Shown here: positions 36,061 through 48,700 of the stretch, piece by piece
How positions within the stretch are numbered: the stretch's first letter is position 1
Layout: every line of letters begins with the position of its first letter
Source of the DNA: Haemonchus contortus
Taxonomy: Eukaryota; Nematoda; Chromadorea; Rhabditida; Trichostrongylidae
Direction of reading: 5' to 3'
DNA length: 64,000 nt
NCBI GenBank assembly: GCA_000469685.2
Contig: LS997565.1
Span: 7,637,005 to 7,701,004, forward strand
The notes under the pieces: model-generated
What the model was told of the DNA's origin: nothing
What the model saw: the letters and a program-made list of their open reading frames with translations, nothing else
Databases searched by the model: none
Program-made: the position numbers and the translations under genes

Positions 36061-36288
36061 TGGAACGGAGCGGACCGGGTTCTGGACATTCCTACTGATT
36101 CGTCTTCGCTGATGCCAATTGCTAAAACCGTTCTTTCACTTCTCCAAGTTCAGAGTTTTGGAGGGAGAAGTAATTCGGACAAGTCGAGGGGTACAACTGA
36201 TATGGATGAGGTCGCTATGAAGTTGGAGCGTGAAACCGAACTTACTGCTCCTGGTGTAGATCCTGATGATCATGGAAAACTCTTTTAG
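36061..36288 (+). CDS. possible terminal exon, unrecognised
   Basis: An open frame of 75 codons ends at TAG 36286-36288. Its composition is protein-like (LMPIAKTVLSLLQVQSFGG, a Ser/Lys-rich linker, then MDEVAMKLERETEL and an acidic end). No initiator or convincing acceptor defines its start, and no neighbouring exons were found, so it may be chance. Confidence 0.2.
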   Translation, partial: WNGADRVLDIPTDSSSLMPIAKTVLSLLQVQSFGGRSNSDKSRGTTDMDEVAMKLERETELTAPGVDPDDHGKLF

Positions 36289-36403
36289 ACGCTTCCTGGA
36301 CCCCTTCACGGTCATTAGGAAGATAACCTAATTTCCAGTTGGAAAGTTAGTCATACCCATCAGGGTCTTCGCCGCCACTACGTAAAAACGCTCCCCCTCC
36401 TTC

Positions 36404-36429
36404 GTCCCCCCCCCCCCTCCCCTCCCCTC
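36404..36429. repeat. C-rich homopolymer tract
   Basis: A run of about 14 C followed by CCCCT repeats; no other meaning assigned. Confidence 0.8.
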
Positions 36430-38770
36430 AATTGTTGAAACAATACCGCATTTTTTCTACCATATGCACTTTCATCGTACCGCACCGTTATTTTCAGTGT
36501 GCCTAAAAACGTCACGTCGCTTGTTTGAGCTGGAAAGCACATTTCGAACCAACTGTACAGAAAAACTTATTTTTGCAAAATGAAATGTTCATTTGGCAGG
36601 GGCCCAAACATGACGATGAATTGAGAATGATTAGCAAGTTTTGCATTCGCGGATTTTTTTGTCGTGATTTATTCCCCATTGTTTCCCTCTTGTTATCTGG
36701 AATGGATTCTGCAGAATCGTTTGCAATGCTGTATTTCGGCTTCTACAGTCCCTATCATCTTCGCCCTCCTTCGAGAATGGCTATCAATGCCGAATGTCTT
36801 CGAAGGGATTTTCAGTCCATTTATAAAAAATCACTGATATTTTAATGATATCCTGAAGCAATGTGGAAAGGGGAGCTCTCAAAAAGTAAAGGAAATTGAG
36901 GAAGAGACGGAAGGAGAACGGGAAGAAGAGAAAGCTGCGCATTCCCCGTTTTCCAGAGTCATTTGTTAGCCATTTTCAATCGTTTTGGAAGAGTGTCAAG
37001 AAGGCGTAGGAGAAATTCCCCCACATTCCACTCCTAAATAACGACTGCTTCTCTCTATTCTGTAAAGTCCAACTGAGCATAGAGAGGAAGGAGAACGAAT
37101 ACCTGTCTGATGCTGATATGTGCTTTAGAAGAAAACCGTGAACTTCAGCCCACTGAGGTAGAAGCGGTCCCGCCCTTCACCCATTTCCAATTGAACCGAA
37201 CTTATTCGAGTGCAAGGTTGCGCAATGGCGACAGTTCCAATAATTTTGCCTTCGAGTTTTCTTTTCACTTCAAGTACCCTTCAAACAGACAGGTCGCCTC
37301 TCTCAGATTGCTTCGCTTTCCATCAGAACGCTTCAAAATTGACGAAGTGCTAATTGAACAAAGGGGCTTGTGGCTGACGTGAAAATGGGCACTTGAAGGG
37401 CTACTTTTTATGAACTTGTATTGGTAGCTTAGTAAGGTGAAGGCTCTATCGAGGGAATGCTCGAAAGAGCTATCCCAACTCTGGAGGACCCTCAAAATGA
37501 AATCTCGTCAAGACTAAAACGTTGGATACAAAAAAAATGGAACGAATTTTGAGACTTTTCTCATTTTCCCATGAAGTAAGTTGATTGTAATATCACTGTA
37601 CTTCTCTACTATGGGTCCTGGACTGATCTGGCGATGAGTTCCGCAGATCCTGTAGAAAAATTAGTTACAGTATACATTTTTGTATAGGGTAGTTAAACCA
37701 GATGAATACATCAGTCGTCATAAACATGAAGGAAAACGAGAATCCCAGTTTGCTCAGGTGAAGACACACGACACACGTGAAACAACGTCACAGCGACTCA
37801 TCGCCGCACGTGATTGATCCTTTTTCGGAAAAATCTTTCCGCTGAACCTACTTAACACTTCTCTTTACAATGCTGGTTCTAACTGTGACCAGCTGTAAGA
37901 GTGGCAGTTGGATGGCTGCTGAATGAAATCGTCCACGAAAAGAATAGTTAGCCAGGCACATCAGCTGATATCAAATAGCCATTGTAACAGAACCACAAAA
38001 ACTCAATCACATTCACAGATGTGCTCGACAAACGAGTATGTGGCGTGTTCTATGCAAAAACGACTGACTCCCTCGCTGTTCTTTTATACAGAAGATGAAA
38101 AGTTAATCAAAAGTCCACAGGAAATGACTATGAAGCATAAAGGATAAGTGCATCCGGTTACCACTGGTTATCATTCATTATCACTAGGTATCATTAGGTT
38201 ACCAACTCTTAGAAACACCTCATAAAGAGCTATTCCTATTCGAAAACGTTCATATTTTAATGTTTCGAGTAACATGAAGCTACAATAAAATCCAATTTGG
38301 AAAGAAAAAAGAAGGGTAAGCTTCCACTGGTGTTCACCTCATCCTGAAAGCAAACTGCGACCAGGATCTCTGAGTCGTCAGATAGAGATGAGAGGGAGTA
38401 CTAGCCGATTTGGATCTACGAAAGGCCAATGATCAAGCATGGAAAAGAAAATAAGAATTGAAGCTGATGAGTGAAATGGGGAGGAAACGTCTCCTTATCA
38501 AAGGTCGGCCTTTCTCTATCAATGAATTTCAATCAGTACAAGTAAACAACGATATCTATCAATGGCTGGAGCTAGAAAAAATTCGTTATATTACTTGGGG
38601 GAAACTCCGGCTTACAAGTACTTGATGAAAAAAATCCGGACCAGAACAGTCTTGAACGATTTGATATGTTCGCTGGCTAGGGCACGAACAAAACTACCCA
38701 AAGTAACTTCTCTAGAATGTTTCCCTGCCAAGGTGAGGGAGAGCACTGGCTACATGACAAGTAAACGAAA
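36430..38770. other. intergenic, no gene recognised
   Basis: No supported features. A TATC(A)-rich short-repeat patch lies at 38160-38205. Confidence 0.35.
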
Positions 38771-38779
38771 AGAATGGCA

Positions 38780-39022
38780 CTAAAGAAGGGCTGCCGAACG
38801 GCAGCCATGGAAAGACGGGAATTGCGAACGCAACCGGGGACGGGGCTATGTGTGAAAGTGCATTCGCCGTCGTCGACAGCACGTAGGCTCGATGATCGGT
38901 GGCGGCGTTCGCGCGATGACACCGCGCGATCGGCCCCACTCAACGGCCCCACCCCCAACTTTCGCGTTTCTAACCCCGGCCAGCGCACATCGTAAGCGGG
39001 TGGGGGTGGGGGTGGGGGTTGT
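38780..39022. promoter_or_regulatory. CpG-rich block ending in a G-quadruplex motif
   Basis: A CpG-dense 200-bp block (38800-38995) ends in four G-runs separated by single T bases (GGGTGGGGGTGGGGGTGGGG, 38998-39018), a textbook intramolecular G-quadruplex pattern. On the minus strand the block also opens an ATGGCTGCC start (near 38807) with a short hydrophobic run. Promoter function is inference. Confidence 0.35.
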
Positions 39023-42000
39023 GCGTCATCGCTCGGGATTCTTCAACTTCTTGCTGATAGGATGATGAGGGCGCTAAAGTTTGGCCATATTCGCCCATTA
39101 TGGAACATTTATCGTTTTCAGTGAGCAACATGGAGCCGTGAATTGCAAAGTATGGAGCCCCTACTAGAAAAGAATTTCAGGAAGGCGATCAACTTTTAGG
39201 CTCTCGCCCACGCCGTTTCTTACAGCCGGCCGGTAGGAAAGAAGGTGGCTTGCCTATTTCCTCAGTAGAAGACAAAGGCCAGAGATCGTGCTCGGTAGAA
39301 GATATCCCTAAGAGAAACAACCCGTGGCAGCTGATGAGGGCCTGTTGCCATTTTGTCTGCACTTTAAGGACACCCAGGTGTAACTCGTCTCGTGGCCCGC
39401 CGGAGAACATTCAACCTTTAAACGTTGTGAAAAAAATGCCCTCGTATGACTAGATTCCCAAACAGACCTAAATTCAACGCATTGCCCTTGTCAACAAGGG
39501 CATTTCTCGGTGATATCGAAATGTTTGATTTTTAAGGAGCCTTTCTCACATTCCAATATGAAGGCACCGATAACCTGGTGCAACTTTTCTGAACTCCGTG
39601 AAGTGAATCCACTAAGATGCCCTCCCTCTTTAGAGCCCCTATCATGCACGACGACAACTTTCAAAACAGTTTTACGTCCCTTTTTCCTTTTCTCTTTTGT
39701 TTTTTCATTCGTGAAAAGTATCTGGGCCCAAGCGTCAAATGCATTTCACAAAAGAGCTTATTTTTTGTGAGAAGAAAAGCAATCAAATCAGTGGGGGTAG
39801 AATGAACTTACGGTTCACCAACCGAAGACTCACATCGAACTTGTTTCAATCAACTTATTGAACTTATTTAATGGAACGAAGGGGGTAAGTGGGCGATAGT
39901 AAATGCGAAAACCACATGACAGGCATGCCTTCGCCTGATGTGTACTTTCTCAGACCAACTATCTGCTTTAGGTAATTCGCTAAATGCCTTTCTTTGTCCC
40001 TGTGACGCAAATGTGTTTGACTCGAATTCCTAGGCTCCCTCTCCCTCTCAGCAATAGGTGGTGGGTGTTCACATTTGCAATGAATGAGTAAATGCGATAG
40101 GATCAAGATGTTGACGCTCAGTGACGGAAAATGATAGCAACTGATAAGGTTAAAAAATATGCTATAAAAATCAAGTGTCATTTAACTTGCTCGCGAGGGC
40201 ATTTACGTGAATGATCATAAATAGTAATAGTTGATAATGACTGACAAAAAGGGTCGGGAGACAAAGTACACAGAAACCGCCTCGCCCTCCTTTTTTGGTT
40301 ATTAATTGCTTACGAAAAAAGGTTTGACCTGAAGTATTTGAAATGGTAAATAGTAGGATAACAGATTGTAGGTGTTGATGTGTAGATAAGAAAGCAGTGG
40401 TCACTAGAATTGTCAAGTATTTCAGAATTGCAGTATAAATCAAGCAAATATAGAAATCAGGCAGAGTTGGTTAGGTTTTGATTTTTGGTGGTAGAATGTG
40501 ATAGTAACTGATAGTAGTATATAAGGATGGCAATAGCATGGAATACTACCGCAGCACGCCCTTCCTTCAAGTGGTGAGGCAGTGACTACCAACGATAAAA
40601 ACAATAGAATGAAAATGTAAGAATTGATATGAAGTGATAATGAGTAGTAGAAGACATCAATAACAAATAGTAAGAACAACTGGCTCCTAAATTTGCAATA
40701 TGGCCTCTACAACGAACCTAATGAATGCTTTTTGATTTAACTTTTACTCCTATCCGGCTGTCAACAGCATCAAAGAAAAAGCAATGAGGGTTCATTGGGG
40801 ATCAGTTTTACTTACTGAGATTAATGTATTTCCAAAGATAGAAAGAGATGCTGGTTTCATCGCGTGTATCATGATTTTATAACAGTCACGTTATCATTAG
40901 TCATCGCTATTTAAGACGTCTCAATGGCTTGATCACAAACTTGGCAGGTTCTTGACGTCTGTTGGACAGCTGAGTATCGTTCGATAAGTGGGTTAGGTAA
41001 GATCGGAAGAGACAAAAAAAGTAGCCAATCGTGGTGCCCATCTTCAGTTAACAATATGTATTGCTGGGCTTACTGCATGATGACGTCATAAAGCAGTTGA
41101 ACAGTTACATACGTAGCACGGTAACTTTTTTTCAACTCTATTTATGGCTTCAATAGATTTCCCATAGACTCAAAACACTGATAAGAGTGCACTATGAGCG
41201 CATTCCTAGACGTTTTTTTTTGTAATTTTTTTATTGTTTCTTTGACAGTTAAATCTCTGCGGGGTTTGAAGAAAGCATCTTATGAGAGCGAAAACCGGCA
41301 GTTTTTTTCTACTTATGATGCTGCTCTACTGATTGCAGTCTACTCTAACAAAAACCTTGCAAATATGTTAGAGAAACGATTCGAAAGAAATAACGAGAAA
41401 TTGTCTCCTATCGAACCAACTTTTCAATACAAAAAATTTTCAGTATTGCCTTATAGGGCTAGCGTAGTCGCATGCTTATAGACTCTTTTGCCTTGATTAG
41501 AACTAGATTTCTGTTTCTGGAGTCTGGAAGTACACCAGTACAAGTACAAGAAGAGATGAAGTTATAAACCCGAAAGTTTGTCTGTCTGAATTTCCCACGG
41601 TCAATACATCTACATATATTTATATCACCCAGCCAAGGATTTTACGTTTCAAAAGCAGCCGGATGCATGGCTCATACCAAAGAGATCATTCAGAATCGGT
41701 TGTAAAACAACAGTTCTACGTAAATTCTAGCGAGCATAATTTTAAAATGAGCTTGCCCTGCTAGCAATCTCTGATGGGAAAACCCAAGCCATATATCTAC
41801 ACAGCTAGTGAGGGCAGCTTACAACTAGAAATTTTGCAATGCTTTCGCTGACCTTCATGAGATCCTTCATGTGACCTCACCTGGGTCCTTCTCCAGGGCT
41901 GTTCACAGTGTTATGACAATAGGTGTCCGCTCACAGTACCTTCATATAGGAGGAGTATTTTTTAATGAACAATTTGGTAATGGTCATATCAAAGCTTTAT

Positions 42001-42520
42001 CGAAATGCACTGAACCCCAAATAGGAGAGACAGGAAAAAGGGTCTGAGGAGGCGGAGGAAGTGGAAGAAAGTAAGGAGTGGGGGGAAGGGGGGGGGTGAG
42101 CATGAGGAATGGTGTATAGTGATGTAAATGACCACAATTCATTGCTCCAGCCTTCAGTTTAACGGTACAGACAGCTTGATGTTTAGGTTTTCGTATCTAT
42201 CACCAATCAGGTGCCTCTAATACCATTTTAGGAATCTTTAAAGGACATACCGTCTTTTCTCTCAAATCGACCCGATTTTTCTCTGCGTTTTTTGTATTTT
42301 CAGTGGTAACATTGTGTATGATTCACCCATAGAATTCTGGTGAAAAAAACGACGGAACGCATGGTTTTTGAGGGCAATTCAGTTTGCCTGTGCTTGATAG
42401 TCCACAAAAAAAAACATTTTATTTAGCAATTTCGGAGATCGTCACGATGCGTCATTTTACAGCAGCCTAAATACCGGTCCGCCTCTGTCACGTCACAGTC
42501 GATCGGTATCGATTTCAATC
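39023..42520. other. intergenic, no gene recognised
   Basis: AT-rich; TGATAGTAACTGATA-like words recur at 40.1-40.55 kb. A 95-codon plus frame at 41194-41481 has no family or splice support. A G-rich tract lies near 42080-42100. Confidence 0.35.
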
Positions 42521-43743
42521 ATGAAGTTCTTACATATCGCTATATTTCTTTTGTTACTCGCAGGTAAGTGAAATTGTCCATTATAGATGTGAAAAACTTA
42601 CTTTCCAAGGTCACTATTGAAAAGACTTTGATTCTCGCTTGGAAACATTTCTCATGTATAAACTAAACTACATTTCCATATGTTAGCTTCAGAATTTGCA
42701 ATTACTTTTGGTGAACAAGTTTGAATTTTTGGGTGATTTTTTTCCCTTACCATTTCTTCGATAATTTTTGGGTCTAACTGTTCTAAAGACCATACCAATA
42801 TCGAGAAAGGACATTCTTTTGGTTCTATACCAAGTTTTTCGCATTTTTTACCTTTAACATTTCCAATGTTCCTTCGACATTCCCATTTGAAAGCATTCAC
42901 TCAAGTTTCTTCATTACCTACATTTATCTTTTGAGAATTTCAAGAACGTGGTCACCTCTTTGAGTTTATACTTTGGTTCGTATCGAAGTTGAAAGAGAAC
43001 CTTTCAACGCTGATTAGTCCCATTTTGAAATGCTCCCATGCATTCGACTCCAATTCAGAGGCGTGTTACACAAAGAATTGAAGGGGCTAGCGGGGGCTCG
43101 ATATACCCAGTCGAGTATACTACCGAATAGCAGACCCAAAGGAGTGAAAGGTTTGGTTGACTTGGGCAAGTATGGGTCCGGAACTTGAATCCACATGAAA
43201 CCACATGTGGGTATGAGCGCTGTTTCACGTTGCCTCATTACCGTCTGAAACAAGCCAAATACCATTCCAAACAGCTCAACGATTCTGAGGGGTAGGCGAA
43301 TGGCTGCATTCATAGTCTGCCGGCGTGCCGGCGTGCTGAGGTAGTGCTAGGGGGAGGAGGGAGGCAGACGGTGGGTTGACGCGGTCGCGTCGCGCCCAAG
43401 CCCCTTCGAAGGGCTGAAAACTCAGAAAAACAAGACCAAAAACCATTTGCACAAATCCCTGGTTGTTTGGTTTTTGGTCTTACGACGGTCGGTCGACGCG
43501 GCGCGACGCGGCCGCTCGACCTGCCGTCTGCCTCCCTCCTCCCCTCTAGCACTATCTCGGCACGACGCCACGCCGGCGAACTATGAAAGTAGCCAATGCG
43601 TGTCTGGTTTTTGGAAAATTGAATAAAAAGTCATTGTCAACACTCTACTGCATCTCTTTTCAGTCACTTCTGCTGTATCAATCGTAAATGTCTATGGCGA
43701 TAAACGATTGCAATATCCAGCAAATGCCACAAAACATCGATGA
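42521..43743 (+). CDS. small secreted peptide, two exons, 40 residues
   Basis: Exon 1 (42521-42563) codes MKFLHIAIFLLLLA and ends at a strong GTAAGTG donor. Exon 2 (43664-43743) follows CTCTTTTCAG and joins in phase 1 to give VTSAVSIVNVYGDKRLQYPA plus six residues to a TGA. AATAAA lies at 43797-43802, about 55 nt after the stop. Residues 1 to about 18 are a signal peptide, leaving a mature peptide of about 22 residues. That part holds one Lys-Arg pair, which could be a prohormone-convertase site. The 1.1-kb intron carries a MITE. The role is unknown; a neuropeptide-like or small secreted effector-like peptide are the two obvious readings, both inference. Confidence 0.65.
43299..43597. mobile_element. 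MITE with long GC-rich inverted arms
   Basis: The arms of about 70 bp begin TGGCTGCATTCATAGT on the left and (reverse complement) TGGCTACTTTCATAGT on the right. They continue through GCCGGCGTG, TAGTGCTAG and GGAGGGAGGCAGACGG. The core holds a second inverted pair around AAACAAGACCAAAAACCA. At roughly 300 bp it has no coding capacity and lies in the intron of the small secreted peptide gene. Confidence 0.82.
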
Positions 43744-45771
43744 AAAAAAGTGTGAATTTTTCTCTGCAAGAAGAGTTACAAGAATACAGTTTTGAGAATA
43801 AAGCCGTTTTTAGCTGTCGGTCTCTTTGATATCGCTACCCTATCAGTCTCAGATCTTAGCAAATTAGTCATGAGTTGACTTACCCTTCGAGATTGTTAAG
43901 AACGTTTTATTCACAGCTTTCTTTTCAACAAAATCGCCTTCTTCGGGGCCTGTAAACTGAAAATCTATATTCTTCATGTAGTCTCAAACCTGCCACCCTT
44001 CGGTTTATTCCCAATCCTCTAGCAACTCTAAATGAAGATTTCAAATTTCCAAAAATCATCTGCGCTTCGGCGATAATTACGGTATATACCTCATACCAAA
44101 AGGGCAATTTCTATTTGAAAGTATGAACAACTGACAAATTGATTCATAAAGTCTCAAGAGATATCCGCATCTATTTGCTCATTTGCTCCGTTTTAGAACG
44201 TTTAGATACATATGGTAGTGGCGCACGGGGCTAGATATCCAGGATCCGTAACTATCCTTAAAACTGATCTTCTGAAGCTTTCGAATCCTTCCAGTTTTCC
44301 TTCATTCAGGATCTACTAAAGCCTGCTTGGCTTTTGTTATAGGAAGAAAACACTGTTTTGAACGCTGAAGATACTCCAAAGATTGGTGCTCAAGCTTGAT
44401 ACCTTGAGAGCTCCACAGAGATTCTGCATTCTACTCGAGCACATGGCGCATCCCAGACAAGACAGTTAACACCTGACTTTCGCTTCGTTCTACAATGCAG
44501 CCATCAAGAAACAAATTGAAGCCGAAGTAAGGCTTCTTACAGTGTTCCTCGCCCAAGTAACCAGTTATTGGAAGCTGACCAGCTCCTGCTTGGCAACATT
44601 TTGAAATTCGCCACAGTCGCTCGTAATGGCCATGTCTACGAAAAAAACAGCCGTTTGAAACGAATGACGTAGACGAAAGAAGATTAGCCATGGTTGAATG
44701 CATCTCTTAAGACGTAAATTAAGTTGAACTACATTGTGATACAGATTTATTGGCAATAGCGACAATATTTCATCGTGAGGAATGCAAGAATTGGGAAAAT
44801 AACAAGATTAAAGACTTAGTGGGAACTGGCTGATCATTCACGAACAAAGTCAAAGTTTCTAGTTGTTACAAACAAAGCTGGCACTCGATAATCTTCATCA
44901 ACAAAACGAAGAAAAAACTTCCGGAACAGGATGACACCGTGAAAAGTTAATTTGGTCAGTGCCCGGAGTGATTATAAAGTCAGCAAGAGTTAAACAATCA
45001 ACAACTCCAGGAAGTCGGGTTACAATCATCAATTGCTGAAATGCCACCTCTGCATTGTTGTTATACATACTCGACGTCACAAGTCGCCGTCTACGCTCCG
45101 TCATCTGCGATTGCCGCGCGCGGCGGCCTGCCTCGAACGCGGCGACCGCGATGGCACCTTGTATCCGCGCCCAAAAAAATCCAATATTTCCCTCTAGCGC
45201 TGTGCTTACTTAAACGAATTAGTAATAGTGTTGAACAGTAGTGCATGAAAAGGCATAGATCTCTAGTCTTTAAAGGCCCTTTCACAGTGCAGACATGGAA
45301 ACGAATTTTGCCATACGCGCGTCGAATCAATATCCATTTCAAAGCGTATGCTATCAAACGGCGAGCTGATTCCGGACAAAAATACCCCGGCTTTGAATGT
45401 TCCGTCTTTTTTCCGTGATATGCCGAAGAAAGAAATAACAATTATTCGTAGGTAAACAGTGACTTGTAGATGAGTACAGTTCAAATGTACAGCTCAAAGA
45501 ACTGTGCGCCTAAACTTATTCCTTGTTGCAGCAATCCTTAGCTCCAATAAATTCAAGTAACATAAACAGTTAACGAGCATCTGGCTTTGTGTCGTTGGTT
45601 TTTGACTACTTTACCCAGTAGCGAAATGTAATGAGCCAGCTTTGGCATGTAGCCACCCATACAAACATACAAGTGAAAATGACTAAAACAATAAAATGTC
45701 ATGGAGTCAATCAATTTTTCAATTTTTCAAAAATGGTAAATCACAAAAACAGTCAAAATGCGAAGGACCAT
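43744..45771. other. intergenic, no gene recognised
   Basis: Contains the polyadenylation signal of the small peptide gene at its left end. A CpG-rich patch (45060-45170) and a 68-codon minus frame (44898-45104) are of unclear meaning. Confidence 0.35.
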
Positions 45772-45777
45772 TTTATT
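45772..45777 (-). terminator. polyadenylation signal overlapping the ADA stop codon
   Basis: On the minus strand the gene ends CACAAATAAAATGG: the TAA stop lies inside an AATAAA hexamer. If used, cleavage would leave a 3' UTR of only about 15-25 nt. Confidence 0.45.
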
Positions 45778-48700
45778 TGTGTGGTTCAGCGGCAAGAATC
45801 TTCTCCACCAGCGGTCGCTTCTCTTCTTCAGTCAAGAAGCACGAGTGGGCCGCATTTAGCTGCTGAAACCGAGAAATTCATGAGTTCAAAAGAGAACCCT
45901 CGAAAAAAACCAAAAAAAAATTAAAAAAATGAGAACGCTAAGAAGATTAGATGGAAAACCCTGAGAAAAAGAGGCCTTGAGATTTTCAACCACATTTTTT
46001 GAGCAAGATGTGAGCTCATTTTGGACGTAGAAGCCTTTGCCCATACAATGACCATGAGAAAGAAGAATCAAAGAGAGAAACGCACGCATTGCCAGAGTTG
46101 ATGAGGTGTGAGGCCAATTTCACTTCGTACAAGCTCCAATTCACTAAGCATCGTATTGTCGAAGCATGTTGGGTCGTCACGAGAAACCGAGAAATTCACT
46201 TTGTCTTTGGCCCATCTGAAAAAAAAGCAATTGAATGAAGGAAGACCTAGTTTAAGCGATAACAATGTTCAGAGTGTACTATGAGTTCTCTAAGCCGTCC
46301 TGGATTGGACATGGAACACATAGTTATTGGATTGAAGCTCCGCCCTTTCAGAATCATCCCTCATTCAACGAATATGCTTAGGTAAAAGAGCTTCTCCTCC
46401 ATTTTCATTTCTAAACGCTCTGAACCATACAGAAACAGGTTTTGGGATTACTAAGTGACTAGGGTTCCCACTACCTTTCATGTAACCAGTAATTAGCCCC
46501 TAAAGCCAACGAATTACCAGCCTTACCAGCTCGTGCTGGCCCCGCTGACAGAATTACTATATGTTGGTTTAAATATTGCCCTCTTTCGAACTCCCTTACT
46601 GAGGCTTCCGAGTTCGTTCATATGCTATTACGATTCCGAGGAGAATCCAGAAACGAGGTGTCTTTTGAAAATATCGCCCAATTCTTACGGACTTTTAGGC
46701 CGTAGTTCATGGGTCGTAAGTTCCTTACGTTGCAATAGGATGGTTCTTCCAGTCCAACGGAACTGCTCCAGTCATAACTGAACTGTATGGGCACGCCTCC
46801 AGATGAACTCGGTGATCGTAAACAAAGAACCTGAAGGTTGACTTTTAATTAGTCCGTTCTTAAATATGCAATAAATAAAGTCGGATGACCAGAACCTGGT
46901 CGTTCTGGTAGCGGCTAGTGGCTACATCAAAGCAACCTACTTCCTATACATATCAGGATCTCGCATCACACGATAACCGTGACCGATTCGATCCGCATGC
47001 ATGTCGTGTATTGCCTGAAGAGGAAAAATTCGATAATAAATATTTTTATGTATACAGGAATGTCACAGTTGACAACAGCCCGCTAGCGGAAGGTAGTTAT
47101 TCTCAGAACCCCAAGAGTTTCAATAGGTCACTTACACTTAATCTTTGATCACAAATGTGCGCAGTACATACGCGCTACACCTACTAGCTACCGAGTTTCT
47201 ATCAATAAAAAGCAAAAATCACCTTGTAAACTTCCTTTGCCGTACCGCTCTCTCCAGCATGAACAGTACGATGGATGCCTCTTTTATAGGCTTCCTGAAA
47301 AAAACACAATGTTTAGCGACAAACTGAAAAGAATTGCTGCAACCAATGCAGAAAGGCGTACATCCAATACCTATCCTCTCCCCGAATTTCCACTGCGAAC
47401 GGCATTAGTTTGGCGGCGGCTCACGAGCGCGCGTATCGCATGGAAGCGCGACGCGATTTTCGGGGAGACGTTACCACACCCCGCACCATATACGAACCGT
47501 ACCACCCATTCACCGAATGAATTCTCGTCACTTGAAGAAAGGAGGATTGTAAAAGGCACCCCAGAGGCCAAAAAAACCAGGAAGATCAGCATCAACGCAA
47601 ACTCCAGGCAGACTATAGCTTGCAGCATCAGGACTTTTAGTTAGTTGTCTTACCTAACAGCGCGTCTCGATTAGTTGTCCCACCGAGCAGCATGCCCTTC
47701 AGGACTTCTCCTAGTCATTCCCAGTGGCGGGATTTCCTTCACAGTGTTACTACGACCAGATTCAATTAAAAGCCGAGTATGGGGAATAAGTAGACGCACC
47801 TGGAAAATGTGTACAATTTTGGCTTCGTACTGCTCGTCGGCACCATGAGCACAACCGGCGACGTCTATCGCAACAACGCCAAGGTGACGACAGTCCGTTG
47901 CTGGAAAATAGTTCGAAATCGTAACGTTGGACTTAGAAAAGTAGCGGCGGCAAGGCAAACGATAAAGTGACCAGCATTTGTCGTCCCACGTGGTATGCGC
48001 CACGATTTCGATAAAGGGGAGATATGATAGTTGACTGAGGAGGCTGTAATGTTATTTAAAAACTTCCCCACCCCCTCTCCTCCTCGCAAGCTGAACAAAC
48101 CTCCCTCTTCGGACCGTTCAATAGATGGGGATTACTCCGAAAACCCCACACCTCTGATTTGACTATTTGTTGGCAAGTCTAGTCGACGGTAATAGGCCTA
48201 ATAGGCATTCGAGGCTTGTATGATTCCAAGCAAATGTTCTACGAAAACTCTACATACATACAAACCAACCGATTTGAAGAACGTCATCAGCGTATTGATC
48301 GAGTCCTCGGATACAGCATATGATTGATCTGGCCTTCACTCCGAACTGAGCTTCACCACGATCGAAACCTCGTTTCACGGCTTCCACAACTCCTACAGCG
48401 GTTAGCTGAAAATGAGCAATTCACAAAGGTGACTTCTGGGCTACTTCTTAGAGGCCAAAGCGCGTTGGGCGAAAGAAAAGCAATCCCACTGTTCGATTCC
48501 TTGCTTACGGCTTCCAATACTTCTGAATCTCGGTAATAATCATAACTTGAGAGGTAGTCAGCCTTTATTCCCGCTTGTGTTTCAATGTTTCCGGAGAACT
48601 TATTCCCACTCCCCTCGGTCAAAAATGTTCTCAAAGTTAATTTATTGCAAGTGAAAGAACTGTGAAATGGGCTGGGCACAAAAATAGCCCCTCATCATCT

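Noticed and set aside
48353..48679. 108-codon minus frame between ADA exons 4 and 5
   Set aside because: Neighbouring ADA exons join in phase 0 without it, and the sequence does not resemble ADA.
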